Shown: one piece after another, positions 24,083-32,605 of the stretch
Layout of the letters: each line of letters begins with the position of its first letter
How positions within the stretch are numbered: the stretch's first letter is position 1
Assembly (NCBI GenBank): GCA_963803775.1
Contig: CAWDNS010000007.1
Span: 434,001-498,000, forward strand
Direction: 5' to 3'
Length of the DNA: 64,000 nt
DNA from: JABCZH01 sp963803775
Lineage (GTDB): Bacteria > Acidobacteriota > Terriglobia > Terriglobales > Acidobacteriaceae
The notes under the pieces: model-generated
What the model was told of the DNA's origin: nothing
What the model saw: only the letters and a program-made list of their open reading frames with translations
The model's database searches: none
Program-made: the position numbers and the translations under genes

Positions 24083-25897
24083 ATGCGCGTCAGCCCAACG
24101 GGCAAACCCGAGACGCTTTTCTCTTCCCCCGAGAAGCGTAACCTCGTTCTCGGCCTGCTTCTGGTAGTCGCGACTCTGGCGCTCTACAACCCCGTCATTC
24201 ATCATCCGTTTGTAAATTTCGACGACGACCGCTACGTCACCGACAACATCCACGTTCGTGCCGGGCTGCACTGGGACACCGTCAAATGGGCGTTCACCAG
24301 TTTCGATGAAGCTAACTGGCACCCGCTAACCTGGCTATCCCACGCCCTTGATTGCGAGTTATTCGGGCTGAATCCCGCCGGCCACCACTACATCAATGTG
24401 CTGCTGCATGCGCTGAATGCAGTCTTGCTGTTCTGGATGCTGCGGCGGGCGACGGGTTCGACTGCCCGCAGTTGGATGGTGGCCGCTCTATTTGCGCTTC
24501 ATCCCATCAACGTTGAATCGGTGGCCTGGGTGGCGGAGCGCAAAACCGTTCTCAGCATGCTGTTCTTGTTGCTGGCACTCGGAACTTACGGATGGTATGC
24601 CAAAAAACCTTCCATCGCCCGCTATACAGCGGTCGCAGCGCTGTTCGCCTGTGGGCTGATGGCCAAGCCCATGGTCGTCACTTTTCCGTTTCTGCTTTTG
24701 CTCTGGGATTACTGGCCGCTCCAGCGCGCCCAGTCCTTTGCAAAGCTAGCCCTGGAAAAGGTCCCGCTGCTGGCGCTCTCCGCAGCAAGCGCGGTCATCA
24801 CAGTAAAAGCCCAGCGAGCCGGAGAAGCCATTGGCAGCATGGTGCAGTATCCACTTTCCATGCGCATCGAGAATGCCGCCATCTCCTATGTGCGCTATCT
24901 GGGAAAAGCGTTGTGGCCGTCTGCATTGTCACCACAGTATCCCTACCCTGAAGGCGTACTGATATGGCCAGCGATCGGCGCCGCGATCTTATTGCTGGCC
25001 ATAACCGTTCTCATTTGCGCCGCGGGAAAGCAACGCCGCTATCTGGCAGTGGGATGGTTGTGGTTTTTGGGCACGCTGGTGCCAATGATTGGGCTGGTCC
25101 AAGTGGGCAGCCAGGCCATGGCCGATCGCTATGCTTATCTCCCTTTCGTGGGACTTTTCATTCTGGTTTGCTGGGGTCTCGCTGACTTGGCTGGAGAGAA
25201 GCCGACTTTGAAAATTGCTTTGTCCGTGGCCAGCTGCATCGCGCTGGCCGCACTGTCGATTGCGGCGTTCCGCCAGATCGGTTATTGGAACAACAACCTG
25301 ACCTTGTGGTCGCATGCAGTCTCGGTGACGCCCGGCAGCTTCATCGCCCAAAACAATCTCGGCGGAGCATTATTAAGTGAAGGGAAAGAGGAAGAAGCCA
25401 TGCCGCACTTCCGCGCCGCCGCTGCCCTCAATCCCGCCGATCCCATGAGCCGGTTGAATCTCGCCGCCTACGCGCAACGCCAAGGCCATCCGCAGGAGGC
25501 CATCGACCAATACGCCAAAGTGTTGACCATAACGCGCGATCCCAGGCTTCGCGCTACGGCTTTCAGCGACATGGGTTATGCCCTGCGCGACCTCGGGGAC
25601 TCAGAACATGCCAAAGCCAGCTTCCGGGCGGCTGTAAACTTGAGGCCTCGAACCCTGCGCGCATGGCTGGGCCTCGGTTTGGCAGAGCAAAAGACAGGCA
25701 ACTATGCGGCGGCCATCAAGGACTACGCTCAGGTTTTGGCGATCCAACCCTGGGACCTGGGATATTTTCTGATGGCGCGCGCCTTGCAACAAAACGGGCA
25801 ACCGGATGCAGCAAGAGCCGCCATGGACCAAGCCCGGCGGCTCTCGGAGAATTTCGACGAACTTCAGAAGACAGCAGAAAGCCTAATGGCCAAGTAA
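24083..25897 (+). CDS. TMTC-like membrane glycosyltransferase-type protein with TPRs
   Basis: The 604-residue protein has about ten membrane segments in its first two thirds. The pattern FVNFDDDRYVTDN in the first loop, then NWHPLTWLSHALDCELFGLNPAGHHY and HPINVESVAWVAERK, matches GT-C-fold proteins related to TMTC/PMT. The last 200 residues hold about four to five tetratricopeptide repeats (FIAQNNLGGALLSEGKEEEA, AFSDMGYALRDLGDSEHAKA). A role in envelope glycosylation is possible; donor and acceptor are unknown. I start at ATG 24083; a TTG six codons upstream is also open. Confidence 0.8.
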   Translation: MRVSPTGKPETLFSSPEKRNLVLGLLLVVATLALYNPVIHHPFVNFDDDRYVTDNIHVRAGLHWDTVKWAFTSFDEANWHPLTWLSHALDCELFGLNPAGHHYINVLLHALNAVLLFWMLRRATGSTARSWMVAALFALHPINVESVAWVAERKTVLSMLFLLLALGTYGWYAKKPSIARYTAVAALFACGLMAKPMVVTFPFLLLLWDYWPLQRAQSFAKLALEKVPLLALSAASAVITVKAQRAGEAIGSMVQYPLSMRIENAAISYVRYLGKALWPSALSPQYPYPEGVLIWPAIGAAILLLAITVLICAAGKQRRYLAVGWLWFLGTLVPMIGLVQVGSQAMADRYAYLPFVGLFILVCWGLADLAGEKPTLKIALSVASCIALAALSIAAFRQIGYWNNNLTLWSHAVSVTPGSFIAQNNLGGALLSEGKEEEAMPHFRAAAALNPADPMSRLNLAAYAQRQGHPQEAIDQYAKVLTITRDPRLRATAFSDMGYALRDLGDSEHAKASFRAAVNLRPRTLRAWLGLGLAEQKTGNYAAAIKDYAQVLAIQPWDLGYFLMARALQQNGQPDAARAAMDQARRLSENFDELQKTAESLMAK

Positions 25898-25905
25898 GAC
25901 TTCCG

Positions 25906-26427
25906 CTATTTACTCTCGGCGATCTGCACCGACGCCTTGGTCGTTTCCCAGCTCATGCTTAGAGCGCAACCACGGTCGTTTGAGTCCAGAGCGATGGTGA
26001 AATCCTCCACGCCTGACATGGTCTGCGATACCGTCATGTCCACTCGTCCAAGCTCATCCGCTTCATACTTGTAGGGAATGCCCCACTCGCCGGTTTTCTT
26101 GTTGACGATCAATGTCCACTTGTCTTTATTAGGGACGGTGAAGATGGTATAGCTTCCCGCCGGGACGCTCTTGCCACCGACGTTGACATTCGCCGTCGTG
26201 ACAAACGTAGTCGCTTCGTTGGCTCCGGTGCGCCAAACTTCGCCGTAAGGCACCAGATCACCGAAGATCTTGCGGCCTTTCATGCGTGGGCTGGAGTAGT
26301 CCACAGTGATAGTCTTGCCGTCCGAGAATTTACATTGCGCCTGCGCCGCCGGGCTGGGCTTCTGGGCACAAGCGACAGTGGCGAGACCGAGTACGGATAA
26401 ACAGACAATAGCGACTTGCTTGAACAT
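25906..26427 (-). CDS. Secreted DUF2911 domain protein
   Basis: The 173-residue protein has a signal peptide (MFKQVAIVCLSVLGLATVACA). The DUF2911 core follows: ITVDYSSPRMKGRKIFGDLVP, YGEVWRTGANEATTF, VPAGSYTIFTVPNKDKWTLI and a C-terminal FTIALDSNDRG. The function of this family is unknown. AAGGAG lies 7 bases before ATG 26427, fixing the start. Confidence 0.9.
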   Translation of the reverse strand: MFKQVAIVCLSVLGLATVACAQKPSPAAQAQCKFSDGKTITVDYSSPRMKGRKIFGDLVPYGEVWRTGANEATTFVTTANVNVGGKSVPAGSYTIFTVPNKDKWTLIVNKKTGEWGIPYKYEADELGRVDMTVSQTMSGVEDFTIALDSNDRGCALSMSWETTKASVQIAESK

Positions 26428-26443
26428 AAAAGTCTCCTTTGGG

Positions 26444-26476
26444 CAATCAGCAGTCAGCACTCAGTATTCAGCCAGC
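26444..26476 (-). repeat. CAGCACTCAG-type micro-repeat
   Basis: Degenerate 7-10-base units (CAGCAGT, CAGCACT, CAGTATT, CAGCC). Inverted relative to 26563-26593; a third copy is at 52864-52898. Confidence 0.5.
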
Positions 26477-26562
26477 GGGACGCTAGCTCCACTACCTGGA
26501 CATTGAGGGCAGGTTCTTAGACTATCGGAGCCCTTCGCTGGATAGCAAACCCGCCGGAGTCT

Positions 26563-26593
26563 GCCGAATGCTGACGGCTGAGTGCTGAATGCT
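26563..26593 (+). repeat. GCTGACGGCTGAGTGCTGA micro-repeat
   Basis: GCTGACGGCTGAGTGCTGA plus flanks; it matches the copy at 52864-52898 and is inverted relative to 26444-26476. Confidence 0.55.
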
Positions 26594-26612
26594 TAGAAGG
26601 TACAATCCTTCC

Positions 26613-26867
26613 ATGCCGGTATTCGACGAAAAGCACGAAGAATTGGAACACTACGAAACCATGATGGGTGTGCCGCGCGGACGCCTCGCCGTCACCATGG
26701 ACATGATCACCGACGCCATGGCGTTGGTCGGTCAGCACGGGGTCTATTGCCAAAGCACACGCTGGCCGGGCAAGCCGGTGATGGACATCCAGATGGTGAT
26801 GAAGAACCTGACGGATGCAAAGGAACTGGTGCAGAGCGTGATGGAGGAGATCAAGAAGAAGTCCTGA
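26613..26867 (+). CDS. Small conserved-looking protein of unknown function
   Basis: The 84-residue frame begins MPVFDEKHEELEHYETMMGV and is rich in Met and charged residues. Two amphipathic helices flank a central GQHGVYCQSTRWPG turn. The C terminus, LVQSVMEEIKKKS, is a lysine-rich helix. There is no signal peptide. I do not recognise a family. It lies alone between two minus-strand genes, and codon usage is like its neighbours. Confidence 0.55.
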   Translation: MPVFDEKHEELEHYETMMGVPRGRLAVTMDMITDAMALVGQHGVYCQSTRWPGKPVMDIQMVMKNLTDAKELVQSVMEEIKKKS

Positions 26868-26915
26868 TCAAGGAAAGCTCCGATCTGCGTCTTCTGCGTT
26901 TATCTGCGGCTCAAG

Positions 26916-28712
26916 CTACGCCAGCGAATACTTCCCCCGCTCAATCATCTTCTGCGCAATCTGCTGGCGCAACTCGATGGTGTTGAAGGGTTCATGCTTC
27001 GCCAGACGCCGCAGGATAGCAAGCTGGGTTCGGAGCATGTCACCCTCTGCAACAGCGGCAATGACTTTCTTGGCCGCGGCTTCAATCTTCTCCATCGCTT
27101 GCGATAGATATACCCGCGTCATGGCAATTGGCAAGGCAGCAGCAGCTTCCCCGCTATGTTCGACGATCTTTTGGGCCCGCAATACTGCTGATTCCATCGC
27201 GTAAGTTTCAATCACCATGTCCGCGATGGCACCCATAACCTCCTGCTGGTCCTGAATGGCCTGCATATACTTCTGCGTCGCAGCACCGGAAGCAAACAGT
27301 CCCAGCTTCTTGGCGCTTGCCACCAGCTTGCGTTCCTCAGCAAGCGGGCCTTCGAGGTCTTCGCCCATCGAAGGACCGGAAAGCACTTCGTCCATCAGCT
27401 TCTTGATCGCCGGCATTAGTGGCAACTGGCCACTCATCGCCCGCTTCAGCAGAAAACCAGTGATAATCAGCCGGTTGATTTCGTTAGTGCCTTCGAAGAT
27501 GCGGTTGATGCGGGCATCGCGATAGGCGCGCTCCGCCGGGTACTCTTCGACGAAACCATACCCGCCGTAAATCTGGACTGTTTCGTCGACTACATAGTCG
27601 ATCATCTCCGAACCCCAGACTTTGATGATCGAGCACTCCACCGCGTATTCCTCAATCGCCTTGCGGGTTTCTTTCATCGCCTCGGCGCCAGACTTGTCTA
27701 CCTCGTTCAACGCAACGTCCATCATGCCCACAGTACGATAAACCAGTGATTCTCCCACGTAGAGCAGCGTCGCCATGTTGGCGATCTTTTCGCGTACCAA
27801 ACCGAAATCGGCAATCACTTTTCCAAATGCCTTGCGCTGTTTGGCGTAGCCGATCGCATTTGCGATCGATATCCGCGCTCCGCCCACGCACATCGCACCC
27901 AGCTTGAAACGGCCGACGTTCAAAATATTGAACGCGATCACGTGCCCATTGCCGATTTCACCAAGCACATTTTCCGCCGGAACTTTACAATCATTCAAAA
28001 TGACCGGGCAAGTGGACGATCCCCGAATGCCCATTTTGTGCTCTTCCGCGCCGATGGAAAATCCAGGGAAATTCTTCTCGACGAGAAACGCCGTGAATTT
28101 TTCGCCATCGACTTTGGCAAAGACTGTAAAAAGATCGGCAAACCCAGCGTTGGTGATCCACATTTTCTCGCCATTCAGGGTGTAGAACTTGCCGTCTTTG
28201 GATAGCTCGGCGCGGGCGCGGCAATTCAGCGCATCCGATCCCGACGACGCTTCCGACAGCGCATAAGCGCCTATGATTTCTCCTGCCCCAAGTCGCGGCA
28301 GATATTTCTTCTTCTGTTCCTCGGTTCCGAAATACACGATGGGCAACGTGCCGATGCCGGTGTGGCCGCCCCAGGTGGTCGCGAAACCGGCATATTTGGC
28401 GATGTGGTCGGCAATCACCGCGGCGGTGACTTTGTCCATTTCAAGGCCGCCATAGGCCTCGGGAATCTCCGCCGAACTCAGGCCGAGTTCTCCGGCTTTC
28501 TTGAGTAGATCGCGGGTGACGGAAAAGTCCTTGTGTTCGATCTTCTCGGCATTGGGAAGGATCTCATTGACGGCAAACTCCTCCGCCGTCTGGCCGATCA
28601 GTTGATGCTGCTCAGTGAAGTCTTCCGGTGTGAAGACTTCGTCCGGTCGCCGATCTTCGAGCAGAAAACTGCTACCGGAGATTTTGGTGCTCTGCATTGC
28701 CATCGTCGCCAT
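26916..28712 (-). CDS. fadE: Acyl-CoA dehydrogenase, long form
   Basis: The 598-residue protein has the FAD-dependent acyl-CoA dehydrogenase fold: YALSEASSGSDALNCRARA, GEKMWITNAGFADLFTVFAK, IYGGYGFVEEYPAERAYRDARI, and the active-site segment IFEGTNEINR with the catalytic Glu. The extra C-terminal 180 residues fit the FadE/VLCAD-like long form. It catalyses the first step of beta-oxidation. ATG at 28712 has AAGGGG upstream, lying within the end of the inserted GxxExxY cassette. The thiolase gene lies upstream beyond that cassette, so the two were probably adjacent originally. Confidence 0.92.
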   Translation of the reverse strand: MATMAMQSTKISGSSFLLEDRRPDEVFTPEDFTEQHQLIGQTAEEFAVNEILPNAEKIEHKDFSVTRDLLKKAGELGLSSAEIPEAYGGLEMDKVTAAVIADHIAKYAGFATTWGGHTGIGTLPIVYFGTEEQKKKYLPRLGAGEIIGAYALSEASSGSDALNCRARAELSKDGKFYTLNGEKMWITNAGFADLFTVFAKVDGEKFTAFLVEKNFPGFSIGAEEHKMGIRGSSTCPVILNDCKVPAENVLGEIGNGHVIAFNILNVGRFKLGAMCVGGARISIANAIGYAKQRKAFGKVIADFGLVREKIANMATLLYVGESLVYRTVGMMDVALNEVDKSGAEAMKETRKAIEEYAVECSIIKVWGSEMIDYVVDETVQIYGGYGFVEEYPAERAYRDARINRIFEGTNEINRLIITGFLLKRAMSGQLPLMPAIKKLMDEVLSGPSMGEDLEGPLAEERKLVASAKKLGLFASGAATQKYMQAIQDQQEVMGAIADMVIETYAMESAVLRAQKIVEHSGEAAAALPIAMTRVYLSQAMEKIEAAAKKVIAAVAEGDMLRTQLAILRRLAKHEPFNTIELRQQIAQKMIERGKYSLA

Positions 28713-28721
28713 GAAACCCCT

Positions 28722-28754
28722 TTTAACCACAAAGGACACGAAGGTACACAAAGG
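28722..28754 (+). repeat. Left 33-bp terminal inverted repeat
   Basis: TTTAACCACAAAGGACACGA followed by AGGTACACAAAGG; one mismatch to the right-hand copy. A nested inverted half-copy (CCTTTGTGGTCG, 28759-28770) follows immediately. Confidence 0.75.
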
Positions 28755-28778
28755 AAAACCTTTGTGGTCGATTGCCTT

Positions 28779-29189
28779 TCACTTCCAGCCGGTACCGCTT
28801 ACGAATCGTCTGATGCCGTCTTTCAAGTGAACGACATTAAAGTTTATAAGCAGTCCGAGGGATTTGCCACTGAGCTTAAGGTACGAAAGTAGCTGGGCCT
28901 GATGTACCCGCGAGATGGCATCAACCGACTTGATTTCTACGATTACCAGGTCTTCGACCAGCAAATCCATGCGATAGCCGAGATCAAGCCTGACGCCTCG
29001 GTAAATCACTGGTAGGCCAACCTGTGCCAAGCACCGGCAGCCCGCGTCATTGAGTTCGTATTGCAAACAAGCGGAATAAGTGCTTTCGAGCAAACCGGGG
29101 CCAAGCTCCGTGTGAACTTGCATCGCGGCCGTGACAATGGCATGACTGACTGGATTGGCTGAAAGTCTTCTGAGGGGCACAGTGGCCAT
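28779..29189 (-). CDS. GxxExxY protein (PD-(D/E)XK-like, PF13366 type)
   Basis: The 136-residue protein has the naming motif GLLESTY (residues about 31-37), preceded by ANPVSHAIVTAAMQVHTELGP. A nuclease-like core follows, with LGYRMDLLVEDLVIVEIKSV (D...E-x-K) and the conserved HQAQLLSYLKLSGKSLGLLINFNV. The E-x-K pattern suggests a PD-(D/E)XK-type active site; no activity is established. GGGAG is 7 bases before ATG 29189. The gene sits alone inside a 635-bp unit with 33-bp inverted ends, between thiolase and acyl-CoA dehydrogenase. Confidence 0.88.
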   Translation of the reverse strand: MATVPLRRLSANPVSHAIVTAAMQVHTELGPGLLESTYSACLQYELNDAGCRCLAQVGLPVIYRGVRLDLGYRMDLLVEDLVIVEIKSVDAISRVHQAQLLSYLKLSGKSLGLLINFNVVHLKDGIRRFVSGTGWK

Positions 29190-29271
29190 AGTGGTCTCCC
29201 GTGGGCATGGTTGCGGGAAGGCTGGGAGATTTTCAAGGTCAGATGTCACAAAGTGGATGGTAGAGCGACCA

Positions 29272-29300
29272 ACCACAAAGGACACAAAGGTTCACCACTT
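29272..29300 (+). repeat. Nested ACCACAAAGG-type repeat inside the cassette
   Basis: AACCACAAAGGACACAAAGG followed by TTCACC, just inside the right end and inverted relative to 29324-29356. Confidence 0.65.
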
Positions 29301-29323
29301 TGGTGGACAGGCCTAGGGGCTTC

Positions 29324-29356
29324 CCTTTGTGTACCTTTGTGTCCTTTGTGGTTAAA
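29324..29356 (-). repeat. Right 33-bp terminal inverted repeat
   Basis: CCTTTGTGTACCTTTGTGTC followed by CTTTGTGGTTAAA; reverse complement of the left end with one difference. Confidence 0.75.
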
Positions 29357-29367
29357 GCCTTTGAGGT

Positions 29368-30543
29368 TTAAAGCCGCTCGAAGATCCCTGCCGCGCCCAT
29401 GCCCCCGCCCACGCACATGGTCACCATGCCGTAGCGAGCCTTGCGGCGCTGGAGTTCGCGAACGACGGTCGCCGTCAGCTTGGCCCCAGTACAGCCCAGC
29501 GGATGTCCCAACGCAATCGCCCCGCCGTTGACATTCACCCGGGCAGGATCGAGCGCGGCTTCCTTGATTACGGCCAAAGACTGCGCTGCGAAGGCCTCAT
29601 TCAGTTCGATCACGTCAATGTCGGAGAGTTTGAGTCCGGCCAGCTTCAGCGCCTTCGGGATTGCGAATACTGGGCCGAGGCCCATTTCTTCCGGCTTGTA
29701 TCCAGCCGTCGCAAACGAAATGTAACGCGCCAGTGGTTCAATGCCCAGAGTCTTGGCGCGCTCGGCGGACATTACCACCGCTGCCGCCGCACCGTCTGAC
29801 ATCTGCGAAGAATTGCCGGCGGTCACCGTGCCCTTGACGTGAAACGCGGGCTTGAGCGCCAGCAGGGCTTGGAGCGAAGTATCGGCGCGCGGACCTTCGT
29901 CAACTGTAAAAGTGATTTCCTGGCGTTTCGGCTTCGAGCCGTTAGGAGTGGTAAAGCTCACCGGCACCGAAACCGTCTCGTCCGCAAACTTTCCCGCTTG
30001 AATTGCTGCCAGCGCCTTCTGATGGCTCTGATAAGAAAACTCGTCGGCTTGCTCGCGCGTGATCCCAAAGCGCTCCGCGACTCGCTCGGCCGTCAGACCC
30101 ATCGAGAGATACGCGTCAGGATAATGGTCCACCAGCCAGGGGTTGGGCGAAATCTTGTGGCCGCCCATGGGGATCATGGACATCGATTCCGTCCCGCCCG
30201 CAATCATGACTTCGGCGCCGCCGCTCCCGATGCGCTCAGCCGCCAATGCGATCGCCTGTAATCCAGACGAGCAGAAACGATTGATGGTCAATGCCGAAAC
30301 CTCAACTGGCAGCCCAGCCCTCAGTGAAGCAATTCGAGCCACGTTCATCCCTTGTTCGGCTTCAGGCATGGCGCAGCCCAGTATGACGTCTTCAATCTCT
30401 TTGAGGTCGAGTTGCGGCACTCGCTCCAGCGCGCCTTTGATGGCAACAGCGGCCAGTTCATCAGGACGTGTGGCACGCAGCGTACCCTTGAAAGCGCGGC
30501 CAACCGGCGTGCGAACCGAAGAAGCGATGACAACTTCACGCAT
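29368..30543 (-). CDS. fadA: Acetyl-CoA C-acyltransferase (thiolase)
   Basis: The 391-residue protein has the thiolase catalytic set: nucleophilic Cys in NRFCSSGLQAIALA, His in GGAIALGHPLGCTG, and the second Cys in MCVGGGMGAAGIFERL. It begins MREVVIASSVRTPVGRAFKG. It performs thiolytic cleavage in beta-oxidation. GGGAG is 5 bases before ATG 30543. The neighbouring fadE and the FadN-like gene complete a set similar to Bacillus fadNAE, but the order and orientation differ. Confidence 0.94.
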   Translation of the reverse strand: MREVVIASSVRTPVGRAFKGTLRATRPDELAAVAIKGALERVPQLDLKEIEDVILGCAMPEAEQGMNVARIASLRAGLPVEVSALTINRFCSSGLQAIALAAERIGSGGAEVMIAGGTESMSMIPMGGHKISPNPWLVDHYPDAYLSMGLTAERVAERFGITREQADEFSYQSHQKALAAIQAGKFADETVSVPVSFTTPNGSKPKRQEITFTVDEGPRADTSLQALLALKPAFHVKGTVTAGNSSQMSDGAAAAVVMSAERAKTLGIEPLARYISFATAGYKPEEMGLGPVFAIPKALKLAGLKLSDIDVIELNEAFAAQSLAVIKEAALDPARVNVNGGAIALGHPLGCTGAKLTATVVRELQRRKARYGMVTMCVGGGMGAAGIFERL

Positions 30544-30629
30544 AGCAACTCCCTTTTATCCCCGCAGTCAACTGATTGGATGCCAACCCGTGAGAACCGG
30601 CTTCACACCCGAAATCTGAGACACGGCAT

Positions 30630-31175
30630 TCAGCGAGTCGGCGCAGGAGCGTAGAAGTAATAATCGGCAGTGTAACTGCTCTTCGTCTCGGCGCCAGAAT
30701 GGGCCGCGTCGCAGCCGTCTGCCGGAGCCTTGCCTCCGTGAGTGTGAATGCGCTGAATCGTCGTCACATTGTCCAGTAGACCTTTTCCGGAATGGCTTAT
30801 CACGGTCACCAACAGCCAAGCGACAGAGTCGGCATCGGGAGAATCTACATGTGCTGTGGCTTTCCCGGTAACTGTGCTGCCATCTTTGAGCTTCCAACTT
30901 GGCCCGGCAAAATGCTCGCCGATGACTTGGTCATTTCGATCGCGCAGCTCCGCGTCAGGAGCCTTGAGAGTCCAACTGAATTTGCCGTCCGCGCCAGCCT
31001 TACAAGTATAGATCTGCCATCCTGATGCGCGGGCTGACAGCGCAACTTTCACACCAGCTGGGGCCTGAATCGCCTCCGGCACTTGCGGCGATGGATCTTT
31101 GAGCTGGGCATTTGCCAGTGCGGTTCCAAAAATGAGCGAGGCCAGCGCGAGGAGAAAAAATAGAAGTCTTTGCAT
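30630..31175 (-). CDS. Secreted DUF3455 domain protein
   Basis: The 181-residue protein has a signal peptide (RLLFFLLALASLIFGTALANA) and the DUF3455 features GWQIYTCKAGADGKFSW, GEHFAGPSWKLKDGSTVTGK, and a C-terminal RIHTHGGKAPADGCD with final YYFYAP. The family is exported and uncharacterised. It ends 86 bp upstream of the thiolase start on the same strand; a functional link is not evident. Confidence 0.85.
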   Translation of the reverse strand: MQRLLFFLLALASLIFGTALANAQLKDPSPQVPEAIQAPAGVKVALSARASGWQIYTCKAGADGKFSWTLKAPDAELRDRNDQVIGEHFAGPSWKLKDGSTVTGKATAHVDSPDADSVAWLLVTVISHSGKGLLDNVTTIQRIHTHGGKAPADGCDAAHSGAETKSSYTADYYFYAPAPTR

Positions 31176-31253
31176 CAGGAAATTGTAGCAGGGACAAAGC
31201 TAGCCCAATTACTGAGGCCCGGAAGGAACCAGACGAAGCCCAATTTGGCTTCC

Positions 31254-31285
31254 CCCCGTGCTCTCTGTGTCCTCTGCGGTGAAAG
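31254..31285 (-). repeat. Dispersed ACCACAGAGG-type repeat
   Basis: CCCCGTGCTCTCTGTGTCCT followed by CTGCGGTGAAAG, upstream of the aminotransferase gene. Confidence 0.65.
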
Positions 31286-31346
31286 ATTTTGTTTTCTCTC
31301 CGCTTACGGCGTCCATTGCGGTATTCTCATGTCTTGGGAGCCGCCC

Positions 31347-32555
31347 ATGCCCATCACTCAAACTCGCGAAATCGCCGCCGCCAGCCGCCTTGACAACGTT
31401 CGCTACGCCATCCGCGACCTGGCCTGCGTTGCCGACGAAGTCATCAAGCAGGGACACAAGGTTCTCCCGCTCAATGTCGGCGATCCCAATGTGTTTGGTT
31501 TTGAAACTCCCGCTCACCTGATCGAGGCCGTGTACAAGGCCATGCGCGACAACAAGAACGGCTACGCGCCCTCGCAGGGAATCAAGGAGGCGCTGGACTC
31601 GATTCGCGGCGAGGCCGTCCGCAAGGGAATTTCGAGCGTGCAGGATGTCTTCGTTACCACCGGCGTGAGCGAGACCGTCGATCTCTGCCTGACCGCGCTG
31701 CTCAATCCCGGGGAAGACCTGCTGACGCCTTGTCCGGATTATCCGATGTATTCCGCCGTGCTGGCCAAGCTCTGCATTCCGCTGAATGCGTATTACTTGA
31801 GCGAAGAGGACGCCTGGCAACCCGAACTGGCCGATATCAAGAAGAAGATCACGCCACACACACGCGGCATTGTACTCATCAATCCCAACAACCCCACTGG
31901 CGCGGTCTGTACGCGAAAGATGCTGGAAGAAGTCGCCGAACTGGCGCGGCGACACAACCTGGTCGTATTCGCCGACGAAATCTACGACAAGTTGATTCTG
32001 GATGACGACGAGCACATCGCTTTCGCCTCGGTTGCACCCGATGTCCCAACCGTGACTTTCGGAGGCTTGTCGAAAAACTATCTCGCTCCCGGCTGGCGCA
32101 TCGGTTGGGGCATTGTGAGCGGAGATGCAGCCGCTGTGAAACCCTACTGCGAAGGCATTCATCGCTTGTTGCGCGCGCGCCTGTGCGCAAATCATCCCGA
32201 GCAATACGCGATCAAGCCCGCGCTCGAAGGCCCTCAGGACCATTTGCCCGTAGTCTGCCAGAAGCTGCGGAGCCGGCGTGATCTTACCGTGAAAACCTGC
32301 AACTCGATTCCGCGCATGAGCTGTGTTTCACCGCGCGGCGCATTCTACGCCTATCCGCGAATCGACATTCCCGAAGGCGACGATGTCTTTGTCAAAGAGC
32401 TGATCCTGCAAAAGCACGTAATGGTCGTCCACGGCTCCGGCTTTGGCCAGAAACCTGGGACCAAACATTTCCGCATCGTCTTCCTGCCAGATGAGAAGAT
32501 TCTTTCGAAAGCCTACGCGGCCATCGCTGACTTTATGCGGGAGAGGTACTCCTAG
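31347..32555 (+). CDS. PLP-dependent class I/II aminotransferase
   Basis: The 402-residue protein has fold-type I aminotransferase motifs: LNVGDPNVFGF, NGYAPSQGIKEALDSIR, VFVTTGVSETVDLCL, VLINPNNPTGAV, ADEIYDKL, and the PLP lysine in FGGLSKNYLAPGWRIGW. Sequence style is closest to AlaA-like alanine/aspartate aminotransferases; the amino donor cannot be fixed. ATG at 31347 has GGGAG 6 bases upstream. The open frame extends further but crosses a dispersed repeat. Confidence 0.88.
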   Translation: MPITQTREIAAASRLDNVRYAIRDLACVADEVIKQGHKVLPLNVGDPNVFGFETPAHLIEAVYKAMRDNKNGYAPSQGIKEALDSIRGEAVRKGISSVQDVFVTTGVSETVDLCLTALLNPGEDLLTPCPDYPMYSAVLAKLCIPLNAYYLSEEDAWQPELADIKKKITPHTRGIVLINPNNPTGAVCTRKMLEEVAELARRHNLVVFADEIYDKLILDDDEHIAFASVAPDVPTVTFGGLSKNYLAPGWRIGWGIVSGDAAAVKPYCEGIHRLLRARLCANHPEQYAIKPALEGPQDHLPVVCQKLRSRRDLTVKTCNSIPRMSCVSPRGAFYAYPRIDIPEGDDVFVKELILQKHVMVVHGSGFGQKPGTKHFRIVFLPDEKILSKAYAAIADFMRERYS

Positions 32556-32605
32556 GTGATCTGCGACGATCAAGACTCGATGGGAAATTTAACGGTGTGA
32601 GTAAC

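Larger units (their letters stand above)
28722..29356. mobile_element. 635-bp GxxExxY cassette bounded by 33-bp inverted repeats
   Basis: The left end (28722-28754) and the reverse complement of the right end (29324-29356) agree at 32 of 33 bases; both begin TTTAACCACAAAGGACAC. Between them lies a single GxxExxY gene. The left end is 9 bp from the acyl-CoA dehydrogenase start codon and the right end 11 bp from the thiolase stop, so the unit separates two genes of one pathway. Further repeat copies are nested inside both ends. No transposase is present, and no clear target duplication is seen. Mobility is inferred from structure. Confidence 0.6.

Noticed and set aside
28722..29356. CRISPR-like array
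   Set aside because: Repeats are inverted, degenerate and not evenly spaced by unique spacers, and no cas genes are present.
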